A stretch of 64,000 bases of DNA from Selaginella moellendorffii. Its lineage: Eukaryota > Streptophyta > Lycopodiopsida > Selaginellales > Selaginellaceae. The stretch is taken from NCBI RefSeq assembly GCF_000143415.4, contig NW_003314274.1:2791859-2855858 (forward strand). The letters are read 5' to 3'. Shown here one piece after another: positions 33,939 through 44,543 of this stretch. The notes beneath the pieces were generated by a model. That model saw only the letters and a list, made by a program, of their open reading frames with translations, did not search any database and was not told the origin of the DNA. Position 1 is the stretch's first letter; each line of letters starts with the position of its first letter. A program made the position numbers and the translations under genes.

Positions 33939-33953
33939 TTGATTCAGATTGTG
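33939..33953 (+). promoter_or_regulatory. primer-binding site complementary to the element's own 5' RNA end
   Basis: TTGATTCAGATTGTG, starting 3 nt after the LTR, is the perfect 15-nt reverse complement of LTR bases 33832-33846, the predicted first nucleotides of the transcript. No initiator-tRNA complement (TGGTATCAGAGC) is present here. This is the arrangement of self-priming Tf1/sushi-type elements. Confidence 0.7.
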
Positions 33954-34036
33954 TTTTTTCATTTTTTGATTTAGCTCGTTTTGATTGTTTGATTACCTTT
34001 TGCCTTTTTTTCCCCCTTTTTCCTTTCTTCTTGCTA

Positions 34037-35008
34037 ATGGAGTCTCCAAGCCATCCTGATTTCTTTGCTGAAGTCCTTGCAAAAATCCAGTCTGAGAATA
34101 CCGAGCTGAAGGCGACCCTTCTTCGCATGCAGCAGGAGCTTGCTTCACTTTCGGCTCAAGGATCCAGCAAAGTTCCTGAACCGAAGGTGAGCTTCCCGGC
34201 AAAATTTTCAGGCAAGCGTTCAGAGCTTCGCGGATTCCTGAACCAGATGGAGTTGATCTTCGCACTTCAACATCGGCGGTACCCTACTCCCAAGTCTCAA
34301 ATCGGCGCAATTGGGACGTTGCTCGAAGGTGCAGCTTTGTCATGGTTTTCTCCTCTTCTGGAGAAGAGCATGAAAGGGGTCATGGTTCCAGAGCTGATGG
34401 ATCTTCAATTGTTCAAAGAGAAGCTCGAAGTATGTTTTGGCGAGACGGATCGGGTTCGGGCTGCTACCACAAAGATGAGACGTCTCTCTCAGGGGTCTCG
34501 TCCTGCCTCGATCTATGCTGCAGAGTTCCAACTCCTTGCTTTGGACACTCAGTGGGATGAGCGGGCCCTGATTGACCAATTTCGTTTCGGCCTCAACAAC
34601 GGTGTTAAGGATTTGTTGCTCACCATGGAGGATCCCAAGGACCTGTCGGATGCCATCAACAAAGCTGTTTAATGTGACAATCATCTCTTTGAACGTCGTC
34701 AGGAAAGTCACCGCGCCGCTGTTTTTCCGTCCCAGACTCAGGAATCCCAGCTTGAGTCTTCGGGGCATACTCCTGAACCTACTACTCCAGTTCCAATGGA
34801 TATTTCTGGTACTCCCCGACTCATTAGAGGGAAGTTGAGTCCTGCTGAGAAGCAACGTCGAATATCTCATAATCTTTGCCTCTATTGTGCTGATCCTAAT
34901 CACAAAGCAGCTGTATGTCCCAAGAAGCTTCCTCGACTGCTCGAGTTCACTCTGCCTCAAAGTCCACCTCTATTGCAGTCGGGAAACAACCCTGTCCAAA
35001 CAGAGTAG
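34037..35008 (+). pseudogene. gypsy gag with one internal stop
   Basis: Starts at ATG 34037. Residues 1-211 form a coiled N-terminus and the capsid-like retrotransposon gag domain (KFSGKRSELRGFLNQMELIF, WFSPLLE). A TAA at 34670-34672 interrupts the frame, which then continues to a CX2CX4HX4C zinc knuckle (CLYCADPNHKAAVC, about 34880-34921) and ends at 35008. The product would package the element RNA. Protease lies in the -1 frame and overlaps the last 90 bases. Confidence 0.85.
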
Positions 35009-35502
35009 GAGCTGTCTGTTTGGACTCCCCGAATAAAAATCACTTTTCTTCTTTATCAAGCTCCTCACCACCTTTCATCAAAGCCACCACCAATTCCCGC
35101 AACTTCCGTGTCCCATGTCTCCTTTCTTTCACCGGACAATCAGGACTCAAGGCTTTGGCGCTACTGGACTCGGGTGCAACTTCCTGCTTCATGGACACGG
35201 ACTTTGCTGCCCGACATCACGTTCCTCTTTCTCCTACAATACGGGATCTAAGGGTTGAAGGCATCGGTGGGCATTTTGTGTCTCCATCTTCTGGACTTAG
35301 GGAAATGTTGCCCGTTCGAGTACACATTGGGTCCACCATCACCGATATCGCCTTCAACATCATCAATAGCAAGTCCTCCTCTGTGGTGCTCGGTCTTCCT
35401 TGGTTCCAACTACATCAGCCTCAGATTTGTTGGAAGGACTTACAGCTCATCTCTCCCACATCACCATCTCCCACGGCTTCCCCTGCTGTTCATCGAGTCT
35501 GA
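34915..35502 (+). pseudogene. gypsy aspartic protease region
   Basis: Open frame in -1 relative to gag, with the active-site motif LLDSGATSCFMD at about 35164-35199 and a VVLGLPWF end. It would cleave the polyprotein. It ends at a TGA (35500-35502), after which the same frame continues into reverse transcriptase. Whether the gag-pro shift is programmed or a mutation cannot be decided here. Confidence 0.82.
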
Positions 35503-37200
35503 ATCAGGAAAAGTTCCCTAAACTCAAATCGGGGTTCTGTTCCTGACTCTACGAAGTTTTCACCCTCTTCTTTTTCCTCTCTTCCGTCTTACACTGGACA
35601 GTATCCTCATCTCATCATTCCATTTAGTCGTACACCTCCTCCTATCTCCACAATCACTATGCAAGAACTCCTTCATGAAGAACCTATTTTCCTTTTTGCT
35701 TTGCATGTTTTTCCTGTCAGTCTTCCTGAGAAGTATCATGATTTTGGGGATGTGTTTGACAAGAAAAAAGCTAGTGTATTGCCTGCTCATCGGCCTTATG
35801 ACTGTCCCATTGATTTACAGGAAGGACCGTCGCCTCCGTGGGGGCCTATCTACGGGTTATCCCCGTCCGAGCTTAAGGCCCTCAAAGAGTATGTGGATGA
35901 GAACCTTGCCTCAGGGTTCATTCAGCATTCGCAGTCCCCAGCTGGAGCGCCTGTCTTCTTTATCAAGAAGAAGGATGGGAGTTTGATTACCCAGTCCTCA
36001 ATCGATTACCAAGGTTTGAACAAGGTGACTGTTCGGAACCGTTATCCGCTGCCCCTAATCTCGGACCTGTTGGAACGCCTCGGCAGTGCCCACTTCTTCA
36101 CCAAGATTGACCTCCGTGGCGCATACAACTTGATCCGGATCCGGCCTGGTGATGAATGGAAGACTGCGTTCCGAACCCGCTATGGCCACTTCGAGTACAC
36201 TGTCATGCCATTTGGCTTGACAAATGCTCCAGCAGTTTTCCAACACATGGCGAACAACGTCTTTCGGGAGTTTCTTGATCAGATGGTGATTGTCTACCTC
36301 GATGACATCCTCATCTACTCAAGAACTCAGGAGGAGCATGACGAACATGTACGCAAGGTGCTGGCGAAGCTGCGAGAACACGGCCTATACGCGAAGCTTG
36401 AGAAATGTTCCTTCGATCAGCAGTCTGTGGAGTTCCTTGGGTACATTGTCACTCCTGAGGGTATCACAATGGATCCTGCCAAAGTCAAGACTATTCTCGA
36501 GTGGGAGCCTCCACAATCAATGTCGGACGTTCAGGTTTTCCTTGGCTTCGCCAACTTCTACCGCAAATTCATTGATCACTACTCTGATATTGTCCTTCCC
36601 CTCACGCATCTCACTCGCAAGGATGTTCCCTTCTCTTGGTCTACTGCTGCCTAGCACGCCTTCGATACTCTCAAGGCAGCCTTCAGTTCTGCTCATGTTT
36701 TGATCCATGCTGATTCCTCACAACCTTTCTTCATCAAGGCTGACGCCTCCGACTTTGCCATCGGTGCTGTGCTGTCTCAACTCAGAGCGGATCAAGAACT
36801 TCATCCAGTCGCTTTCCATTCTCGGAAATTCCAGCCTGCGGAGATCAATTACGAAATCCACGACAAGGAGCTCTTTGCCATCGTGGATTCCTTTGGAGAG
36901 TGGCGTTGTTTCTTGGAGGGGGCGGGCCATCAAACAACAGTCTAGACGGATCACAAAAATCTTGAGTACTTTGCCACTTCTCGAGTTTTAAGCCGTCGTC
37001 AAGCAAGGTGGGCACAATTCCTGAGTCGGTTTGACTTTGTTATCAAGTACAGACCTGGAAAGCTTCAAGGCCTTCCTGATGCTCTTTCAAGGCGCTCCTA
37101 TCTCAGTCTCAGGCCTGGTAATCCTGCCTTCGATCAACAAGATCAAATTATCCTCGGTCCTAATCGGCTTCAAGTTATGGCAATTTCCCTAGCCCCTTAG
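35503..37200 (+). pseudogene. gypsy reverse transcriptase and RNase H
   Basis: Frame continuous with protease. RT motifs: PLPLISDLLERLG, FTKIDLRGAYNLIRI, TVMPFGLTNAPAVFQ and the catalytic YLDDILIYS (about 36295). RNase H follows with FFIKADASDFAIGAVLSQ and [20 protein letters not shown] stops at 36652, 36943 and 37198 break it. These domains copy element RNA into DNA and remove the RNA strand. Confidence 0.9.
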
Positions 37201-38759
37201 GACTCCTCCTTGATGGATGCCATCAGAAACAATCTTCAATCCGATGATCTCGCCAGTGACATTTTCCCCCATCTTCAGGCTGGACACCCTGTGACTCCTG
37301 ACTACCGGCGATTTGACGAGTTCGAGTTCTTAGATGGCTTATTATACCGTGGGGAGCAGCTTTACGTTCCTGAAGGTGATGCTCGAAGGTTGGTCCTAAT
37401 GGCGTGCCACGATAGCCCGACTGCTGGTCACTTCGGCATTGCGAAAACCTATGAGCTAGTTGCACGGGACTTTTGGTGGCCTCACATAGACGCTACATCA
37501 AAGCTTTTGTTACCTCCTGTGACACTTGTGCCCGGAATAAGGTACCTCGCCACCTTCCTTCAGGTTTGCTTCGTTCCCTTTCGGTCCCTTCAGGTCCTTG
37601 GGAATCCATCTCCATGGATTTCTTGAGTGATCTTCCAAGTTCTGGAGGCTTCAACAGCATTTTAGTCGTGGTGGATCGCTTCACAAAGATGGCGCACTTC
37701 TTGCCATGTACCAAGGAGTTTTCGGGCGAGGACATGGCAAAACTGGTATTCAGGGAAATTTTCCGACTTCATGGGATTCCTATAGATGTGGTTTCGGATC
37801 GGGGGCCTCAGTTCATCTCTCATTTCTGGCAACGGTTTTTGCAGCTACTTGGAGTGAAGGCCAACTTCTCTTCGGCGTATCATCCTCAAACTGATGGGCA
37901 GTCCGAGCGAACGATTCAGACGTTGGAACAATTCTTGAGGTGCTTCATCAACTATCATCAGGATAACTGGTTCGATATCCTTCCCCTTGCTGAGTTCTTC
38001 TATAACAACTCTATTCACTCCTCTCTTTAAATTTCCCCCTTCTTTGCAAACTCTGGCCGAAATCCCCGATTCAATCTCTCACTTCCTTCTCCATCCGAAT
38101 CCTCTCATTCAAATCCCCGCTCTGAGGCATTTGTCTCCAACCTCCAAGAAATCCACAACTCCATCTCCTTCCACCTCCATCGTGCTCAGGAATCTCACGA
38201 AACATTTGCCAATGTCCATCGTCAGGATTGTCCCCCTTACAATATCGGGGATAAAGTTTGGCTCCTCAGGCGAAATATCTCCACCACCAGGCCCTGTCCA
38301 AAACTTGATTTCAAATGCCTCGGTCCTTTCCCTATCACTGCCATCATTAATCCTGTCACTTATCGCCTTGCACTTCCCTCCTCATATCAAATTCACCCCG
38401 TTTTTTACTCCTCTCTCCTTGAGCCTTATATTCCCAGTCCTATTCCCAATCGGGTCATTCCTCCACCTCCACCAGTGCAGCTTGAGGATGGGTCTGAGTA
38501 CGAGGTTCAGGACATCCTTGATTCCAAGATTTCACGGTCTAAACTCTACTATCTGGTCGACTGAAAGGGTTACGGGCCTGAAGAACGCACTTGGGAACCT
38601 GCGGACAACCTAATTCATTCTCCTGACCTTGTTTAGGACTTCCATCGCCGCTATCCTAGTCGTCCCAGTCCTCATTCTTTTTCTCCATCTCCCATCCCTC
38701 ACCGCTCATCTCATCCTCCTCGTCGTTCTCATTCACATTCTCGTTCCACTCGTTCTTGA
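37201..38759 (+). pseudogene. gypsy integrase with C-terminal chromodomain
   Basis: HHCC zinc domain (CHDSPTAGHFGIAKTYEL, then CDTCARNK) is split by a 1-base deletion near 37488. The DDE core follows: MDFLSDLP, VVSDRGPQF, TDGQSERTIQTLEQ. After a TAA at 38028 the frame continues through a GPF-like region (KCLGPFPITAI) to a chromodomain at about 38493-38633 (YEVQDILDSKISRSK, KGYGPEERTWEP). TGA at 38562 and TAG at 38634 lie in it. The chromodomain would direct integration to particular chromatin and defines the element as a chromovirus. Confidence 0.9.
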
Positions 38760-38770
38760 GGAGGGGGTGC
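38758..38770 (+). promoter_or_regulatory. polypurine tract
   Basis: GAGGAGGGGGTGC directly before the 3' LTR; it would prime plus-strand DNA synthesis. Confidence 0.85.
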
Positions 38771-39132
38771 TGTCAGGAATCCCCCAATCCTTGCCACATT
38801 CCTGACTCTCGCCGGATTCCTGACCTGCAGACCACATTCCTGACTCTCGAGACACTTCCCTATTCCTGACTCTCAAGACACTTCCCGATTCCTGAGTCTC
38901 GAGCCACATTCCTGATGATGATGTGGCGCCTCCTCGACCTCAGCTATATTTAGGCCGTCCTCGATCCAAGAGTGGTGGAGCTTCATCAACCTATAGTATA
39001 TATAGATTAGCCTTATTCCATTTCTCCACAATCTGAATCAACACCAGTCTAAGGCCTCTTCTTTGTTTTCACTAGCTTTTTCTCTTTGTCTTTAGCATTT
39101 TTCCAGTCTTGATCTTGTTGGGGGTCTTGACA
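38771..39132 (+). repeat. 3' LTR (362 bp)
   Basis: Same sequence as the 5' LTR except for six substitutions (five of them transitions) and one extra T in a T-run near the end. Confidence 0.95.
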
Positions 39133-39765
39133 ATATCAAGCTCTAAAATCAAGCTTTGGATATGAAAGCTTCTCTAGCAAGAGTCTCAGAATATAATTGA
39201 AAGGGGGAAGAATGCATGTTAGTCGTCATTTCTATTGTCACTTGAATATTCACAACAACAGAATTATAACTTGAAATTTTGTACCATATTAATATATAAC
39301 TAATTTATAGATACTTTCAGTTTAATTTAGATTTATTTGAAGCTATAATATAAACCAAAATATTTTTTAATCTAAAAATTCCCATAAAAATAAAAAGTTA
39401 AAAAAAATTTATATAAAAACTACTCAAACCTAAATATCCTAAGACTTTTAACCAATTGCAAAAACTCTTGTTTAAAAACCTTTTTCCTTTATTTAAACTT
39501 TTTTGTATCTTCTAGAGAGTCATTCTTTTTGGTTGCATATAATCCACCATTCTTCCTTGGAAACTCACAATGTAAATTTATACTACTATATTATAATTCA
39601 TCTATAATTTATCATTTTTCATTTATCTGATAATTCTTTTATCATTTATCTGATAACAAATTATAATACATCTGATAAATTTAACCTTGTATACAATAAA
39701 ATTAGAAAAGAAGATCTATTTATTTTGGGTATGCTATCTCCCAGTGGAGCTGGGGTCTCTGCTAG
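39133..39765 (+). mobile_element. Helitron 3' arm, type B, intact terminus
   Basis: AT-rich tail following the gypsy insertion. It ends with the type B signature TTTTGGGTATGCTATCTCCC, hairpin CCCAG..CTGGG (39740-39754), GTCTCTG and CTAG (39762-39765). The next element's 5' TC follows with no base in between. Confidence 0.7.
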
Positions 39766-40079
39766 TCCTTCTATATTTAAAAGAGCAAGGGCGACATATT
39801 CAATCGAGATTCTTTTCAAGCTTAATGGTGGAGATGAAAACACGTGGGAAAAACAGTTGAGAGTGGAACGTTTTTATTTTTTTAAGGTAAACCAGTTTTT
39901 TTTCAATGCAATGGGCATAAGTCATTTTCATTTCCATCTTGCTGCATCTTCTGTTGTTTCTCCAGCTCTACAAACATGGAGTTATAATCTGTGACAAATG
40001 CTATGCTGTTCATTGAAGCATGTGAGCTTCTGTATCAAAGGTAAATGTAAATAATCTCTCTTCCCAATTTTATGTCCTT

Positions 40080-40492
40080 TTCCAACAGTTTATGTCCATA
40101 AATTCCAACGACTGGACAGACAAAGGGGTTGAGCTTATGCTGTTTATTGGTGGCAATGCAGCTGCAAATGCTGCATACGAGGCCTTTGTTCCTAAATCTT
40201 GGTAAAAGACCCATGCCAGAATCATCCAATCAAGAGCAATTAGTATGAAAGACAAGAATTTGTAAAGCCATCTATGCGTTTGGCTTCCTCTTGTCAAGAA
40301 TCGACATTATTTCAAGGCAAGAAGTTTCTTCTGTTCAATGCTTCAATTCTAGAGGTAAAAATTTTAACTGCAAGGTCTGCAAGGATTTGTTGGATTGATT
40401 CGAGTGCATGTAATAAAAGCCATAAACCTTACAGTGAGGGACTTCATGATTGGTGACCCTTATGTTGTTCTCACCCTAGGAAACCAGGTATG
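40080..40492 (+). pseudogene. ARF-GAP with C2 domain (AGD12/ZAC type) fragment
   Basis: Pieces in order: SNDWTDKGVELMLFIGGNAA then ANAAYEAFVPKSW (to 40203), the distal part of an ARF-GAP zinc domain; YERQEFVKPSMRLASSC (about 40246-40298); then after an intron-like gap GFVGLIRVHVIKAINLTVRD and FMIGDPYVVLTLGNQ (about 40383-40488), the start of a C2 domain. Such proteins stimulate GTP hydrolysis by ARF GTPases and bind phosphoinositides. The CX2C zinc-finger start and most of C2 are missing. Plus strand, the same as the Helitron. Confidence 0.75.
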
Positions 40493-41438
40493 TGTCGTTC
40501 CTATTAATACAGCTCAAGCAAGTTGAGGAAGATTTGCGAAGCACAAAGGCAAAACATAAAGACTTTCAGAAGCAAGTTGTAAGAATCTCAAGAGAACTGA
40601 GTTTTACAACCATACACGTTTTATCAGCCCTTTCCTAAACCGGCCATAGTCTATTGTTTAGCAAGATTGGCCAAAGTTAATGTTATAAGCCTCATTATAA
40701 TAAGAATCAAGCAGTGTCTACCTACTACCTTCTAAATCTCCTCAAAATCTGTGCATACTTGCACACATCTTGGATAGGAGAAATCCCAACACATTGCAAT
40801 GCAGTCCCGGCATGCTGCAAATTTGGAGAGCCAAGTGCTGAATTTCCTACAAAATAAAGAGTAGGATCTTGAAAGGCTTCTTGAATGTTCTTTCCTTGCT
40901 GCTCTACAATTACCTAGCATGCTAGGTGAAAGTCTGCAAGAATTCACCAGCAATCATCCAGTCTTGAGCATGTTGCTACCAACTCTACAGTCATGTACAG
41001 TTGACCAGCTTCTAGCTTTGTATGAGCACTGGGCCGTGGTGCAGGGATTTATCTGGGGAATCAACTCCTTCAATAATGGGGTGTGAACTCAGCAATGTAA
41101 ACTTGGCTTTCCATTATCTGAAACTAATTGAAAATCCAATCTTTTCAGGTGCTTGCATCCCGAGTTTGCATACAGATGAATGCTTCACAAACAAACGAAA
41201 GCCCATAGAATGATCTAAACATAGTTCACAATGCTGCTCAACAGTTATTTAAAAACTTGTTAAAAAAATAACAAAAAATATGGAATAACTTGTTAAATAA
41301 TAAAAACAGCATTCGTTTTACAACCCTTCCACTTTTGCCAGAATATGTGGCTACAGGTACGAACACATACTACTCATCATGTTAATTGTGAATGAATTTT
41401 CCTTTATATAGCTTCCTCCTGATTGGGTTCAACGATCA
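40493..41438. other. Helitron interior, unrecognised
   Basis: A coiled-coil-like piece (LKQVEEDLRSTKAKHKDFQK) is readable at about 40510-40575, but no family follows. The rest shows nothing supported. Confidence 0.35.
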
Positions 41439-41672
41439 ATGGAGTGTTCTTTTTCATGCGAAAATGGTGATAAAGTCTTTTTTGTGTTTGAAGAAAACAG
41501 TGAATTCATGTTTGAACTTCTAAACAATGACTATAGAAGTTTCAAATTCAAGACTGATACAAAATGGCAAGAATTCCTGTGCAAACAGCAAGCAAAAGTA
41601 GGAGACATTTGTAAGATAAAATGTAAAGATGGACAGATTGTTGCAAAGATACATAAAATTAGACAATGCTAG
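41439..41672 (+). CDS. small unknown ORF in the Helitron (77 aa)
   Basis: MECSFSCENGDKVFFVFEEN and following residues form alternating charged and hydrophobic beta-type segments, ending KVGDICKIKCKDGQIVAKIH. The WQEFLCKQQAKVGDICK part is reminiscent of the end of a plant B3 DNA-binding domain, but the match is weak. It may be an exon: a GT..AG-like border precedes it. Unknown function. Confidence 0.35.
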   Translation: MECSFSCENGDKVFFVFEENSEFMFELLNNDYRSFKFKTDTKWQEFLCKQQAKVGDICKIKCKDGQIVAKIHKIRQC

Positions 41673-42329
41673 AAGAAGCTTACATACTAGCTTTATTCTT
41701 TCTCTATGTAGGGCTAAACAGTGCTTTTTGCAAATTCCAGAACAAAACAAAACAAAAAATAGAAAAAAAAACTTCATTATCTGGCTCTATACTACAGAAG
41801 AAAGAAGATACTTGCTCCAGTGTCGGTTGCTACCATGTCTTCCTCACTTCATCGTCGTCATCATGTCAGCTGCTGCTTGATCGCCAGTAGTTGTCGTGCA
41901 AATTCTCTCCTTCTCAAGCTCCCGATGCACTGCCACCACTAGCAGGAGCACTGTTGGTGTTGGATCCTATCAGAACAAACACAGAAAAAAGTTAGAATGA
42001 GTGAATGAAGAACAAACAAACAACTCATGAATTTTCAAATACATACCTGGAGGACTTTTCCGGTCACTATTGTCACCAGCAGCAGCACTGCCTTGATCAG
42101 AAGACAGGTTTGTGTTGCCCTCGTCCTCACTACGACCACTGCCGTACTCATTGGCATTGTCATCAGCTCCCCGATGTCGTGCTGCTAATCGTGTTAAGCG
42201 TGCTCTCAAAGAGCCCATCTCGCTTGGACAGACAGCATCTTGCGCCGCCTGAAGCAATGCCATGCCTGTTAGGCACCAGGTCAGGATAATAGGATAAGGA
42301 AAGGGCCCTACAATCAAGTGATCACCCCT

Positions 42330-43020
42330 TTAGCCAGTTGGCTTAGGGTGTAAGGGATAGGATCCTAACAATGCCTTCTTGCGAGACAGGATTACAGCCA
42401 GAGCCAAGCCCTAGGAGATGGTGACGCACATGAGTAGCTGTACCTGTGCATTAGACGCCACCGATATTGCATCTCCCCAGGGCACTAACCTGTCTGACAG
42501 AATGGTTCATGCAGAATGCTTGCTTGAGTCTCTCCTCGCCAAGCTCACGAATAATAGATATGGAGACCTTAACTGAGGTCAATTAGCCTTATAATAAAGA
42601 CTCCTCAGGGGATCACCGAGTGCTCTTCCGATTTGTTCTCATCGCAAGTTCCGAAGTGTAAGAACAAATGGCTACAATAAAACACCAATACATAGTTTCT
42701 GTTCTTGCATTGCACCAGAGAAAACTCCAATGTCAGATAATAAATTGTGAGATATTGTTTACTTGTTCTTGGTTTTTATACTGCTCGAGAAATTCAACAT
42801 TGTCAGTATGCAGTCTTAGTGAAAATCATAACAAAGAATCAAAAGGAGAGATTTCAACCAGATATTTGTTGCATTTCGAAATAATAACTTGATACCACTG
42901 CGTTTTGTCTGCCAAACGGATTTGGCCAGTTCAGGAAGTTCTGTCGCCTGATTATTTTGGTTGCAAAGGTACAAGTCTTTACTGCTATACATTGTCATGC
43001 ATGTTGTTCCAGGATAGCAG
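42330..43020. other. no gene recognised
   Basis: Mixed sequence without a convincing reading frame or RNA gene. Confidence 0.35.
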
Positions 43021-43224
43021 TTTAAGGCACTTCAGGATAATCCCAAAGATAACGTCAGTGTAGCAGAACTGGGCTATCCATTTTTCTACACGAAGCTAGC
43101 ACGCAGCAACTACAGTGATATCAAAGAAGAGGCCATGGTGGACGTCATTAATGCTGTGAGGAAGCGACCACAAGGACTTGATGGAGTTTCTCAACTTCTT
43201 AAAAGAGTTATATTTGGCTTCTGA
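43021..43224 (+). CDS. exon-like unknown ORF in the Helitron
   Basis: Following a TAGCAG acceptor-like site, an open frame reads FKALQDNPKDNVSVAELGYP, FFYTKLARSNYSDIKEEAMV and DVINAVRKRPQGLDGVSQLL before a TGA. Composition is that of a real soluble protein segment. No family recognised. Confidence 0.35.
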   Translation, partial: FKALQDNPKDNVSVAELGYPFFYTKLARSNYSDIKEEAMVDVINAVRKRPQGLDGVSQLLKRVIFGF

Positions 43225-43721
43225 ATACCTGCTAAAAACTGGAATTACACCCTATCTGCCTATGTCCAGGACTCTGTTGATCCATGTGCGGACTTGTGTA
43301 ATGTGATAGTCAAACTGTTGCACAAAATCTAAAAAATCTTTAAATACGTATTTCTATTTGGTCAGAGCTTCATATTAAACCAAGAACAAAAAGACTTAGA
43401 CCAGCATGGCTACAAGGAAGCCATAGATCTCTCAAACCCAAAGCAATCTAGCATTTGTGTGTTATCCATGAAAAGACTAAGCTCCGCACAGCATCCGTTG
43501 AACATTATGTCTTTCATGCTCTGGGGTTCTAATGCATTTGTTTAGCATTGGTTAGACTGTAGTTCAAAGAAAGATAATCACTTAAAGTTTATCCATAGTG
43601 ATGAAAAGACCTTGAATTTAAATTTACGAAACAGATATTCTCTATTATAAAAACAGTTACAACAAGACTAGCTTCAAAACATTTTCACGTGTACCTAGGT
43701 TAATCAATACTTTCTCGAGGA

Positions 43722-44509
43722 AATGGCAGAGAGAAGCAACGAAGCAGAAAAAATGGAGAAGTGGATGAAGGCTACAAGTGAAATAGAGAAAAGAGGAATT
43801 AAGTGCGTATGCCGTCGTGACTTCATGATAAACGAAAGGTAATTTAGATTTAGATTCGAAAAGATGGTTAATGAAACCTTGTGAACGTGATAGATTCTTT
43901 CCAACTGACAGTCAAGCACGAAAACTTGATGTGCTTAGGTGTCCACCATCAGAATACATGTATGGCTTTGCTAGCAGTGATGGGGTCTCAAGAAAGATTA
44001 CAACATATATAAGCAAAGTCAAACAGTTTAAGAGAATCAACAAGAGAAAGAATGTTGCACCGGGTAAGTGTGGATGTTATACTCTTTGTTCTCTACTTTT
44101 TTTTACAAAAACAAATCTATCACATGCAGGATTCACAGCAGTATTCACAGCACAGATTCTAAATGGCAAGAAGTATAATAAGAATCGCCTACCAAACAAA
44201 GCAGAAGTACAAAAGGTATTTGATAAAAACACAAGAGGAATCCATCCATATGTCTTCTCAGCATTGCATTATGGATATGGCATTCCATTTGACGTGTGTA
44301 AGGAACTAAAAAAGGAAACGGCTCAACGGCTTCTTAACAGTATGAATGAGTACCATCCAAAGTGAGGGGTGGAAAACTGGAAGCCAATCTGTCTTGAAGG
44401 CATTGTGCTGCAAATTAGTCTGGACTTTGCTAAAGAAATATTCGAATACAATCCATTCAATGATGCCGAAGATATGCTTGACATATGTATGAAGAAAGAA
44501 TTGTTGTAG
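43722..44509 (+). CDS. unknown spliced accessory gene of the Helitron, one in-frame TGA
   Basis: Exon 1 starts ATG 43722 (MAERSNEAEKMEKWMKATSE) and runs to a GTAATT donor near 43840. The main reading frame resumes by 43871 (MKPCERDRFFPTDSQARKLD). A clean 66-bp GT-AG intron (44065-44130) separates NVAPG from FTAVFTAQILNGKKYNKN. The frame goes on through GIHPYVFSALHYGYGIPFDV to a TGA at 44363, then stays open through GVENWKPICLEGIVLQISLD to 44509. The protein is rich in Lys and aromatic residues, with conserved-looking stretches and no membrane segment. I recognise no family. It lies upstream of Rep on the same strand, so it may be an element-borne gene or captured cargo. Confidence 0.45.
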
Positions 44510-44543
44510 ATTAGACTTTATAGAATAAAAGTAATATTAGTCT

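Larger units (their letters stand above)
33576..39132 (+). mobile_element. complete Ty3/gypsy chromovirus with inactivating mutations, 5.56 kb
   Basis: LTRs of 361 and 362 bp, TSD, leader, gag with zinc knuckle, protease, reverse transcriptase, RNase H, integrase and C-terminal chromodomain are in the usual order, with a polypurine tract before the 3' LTR. The LTRs differ by six substitutions and one indel (about 1.7%), so the insertion is recent compared with its surroundings. Several stops and two frame changes block expression of the coding region. It lies within Helitron tail sequence. Confidence 0.95.

Noticed and set aside
34340-34960. 206-codon minus-strand frame
   Set aside because: Antisense to gypsy gag; no motif of its own.
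37987-38613. 208-codon Pro/Leu/Ser-rich plus frame
   Set aside because: Wrong frame of the integrase C-terminus and chromodomain.
41970-42317. 115-codon minus frame, Gly/Ser/Asp-rich
   Set aside because: Low complexity in its second half and no recognisable domain; not called as a gene.
42300-42370. Possible tRNA-like fold around a TTAGCCAGTTGGCTTAGGGTG string
   Set aside because: The D- and T-loop consensus and acceptor stem pairing could not be found.
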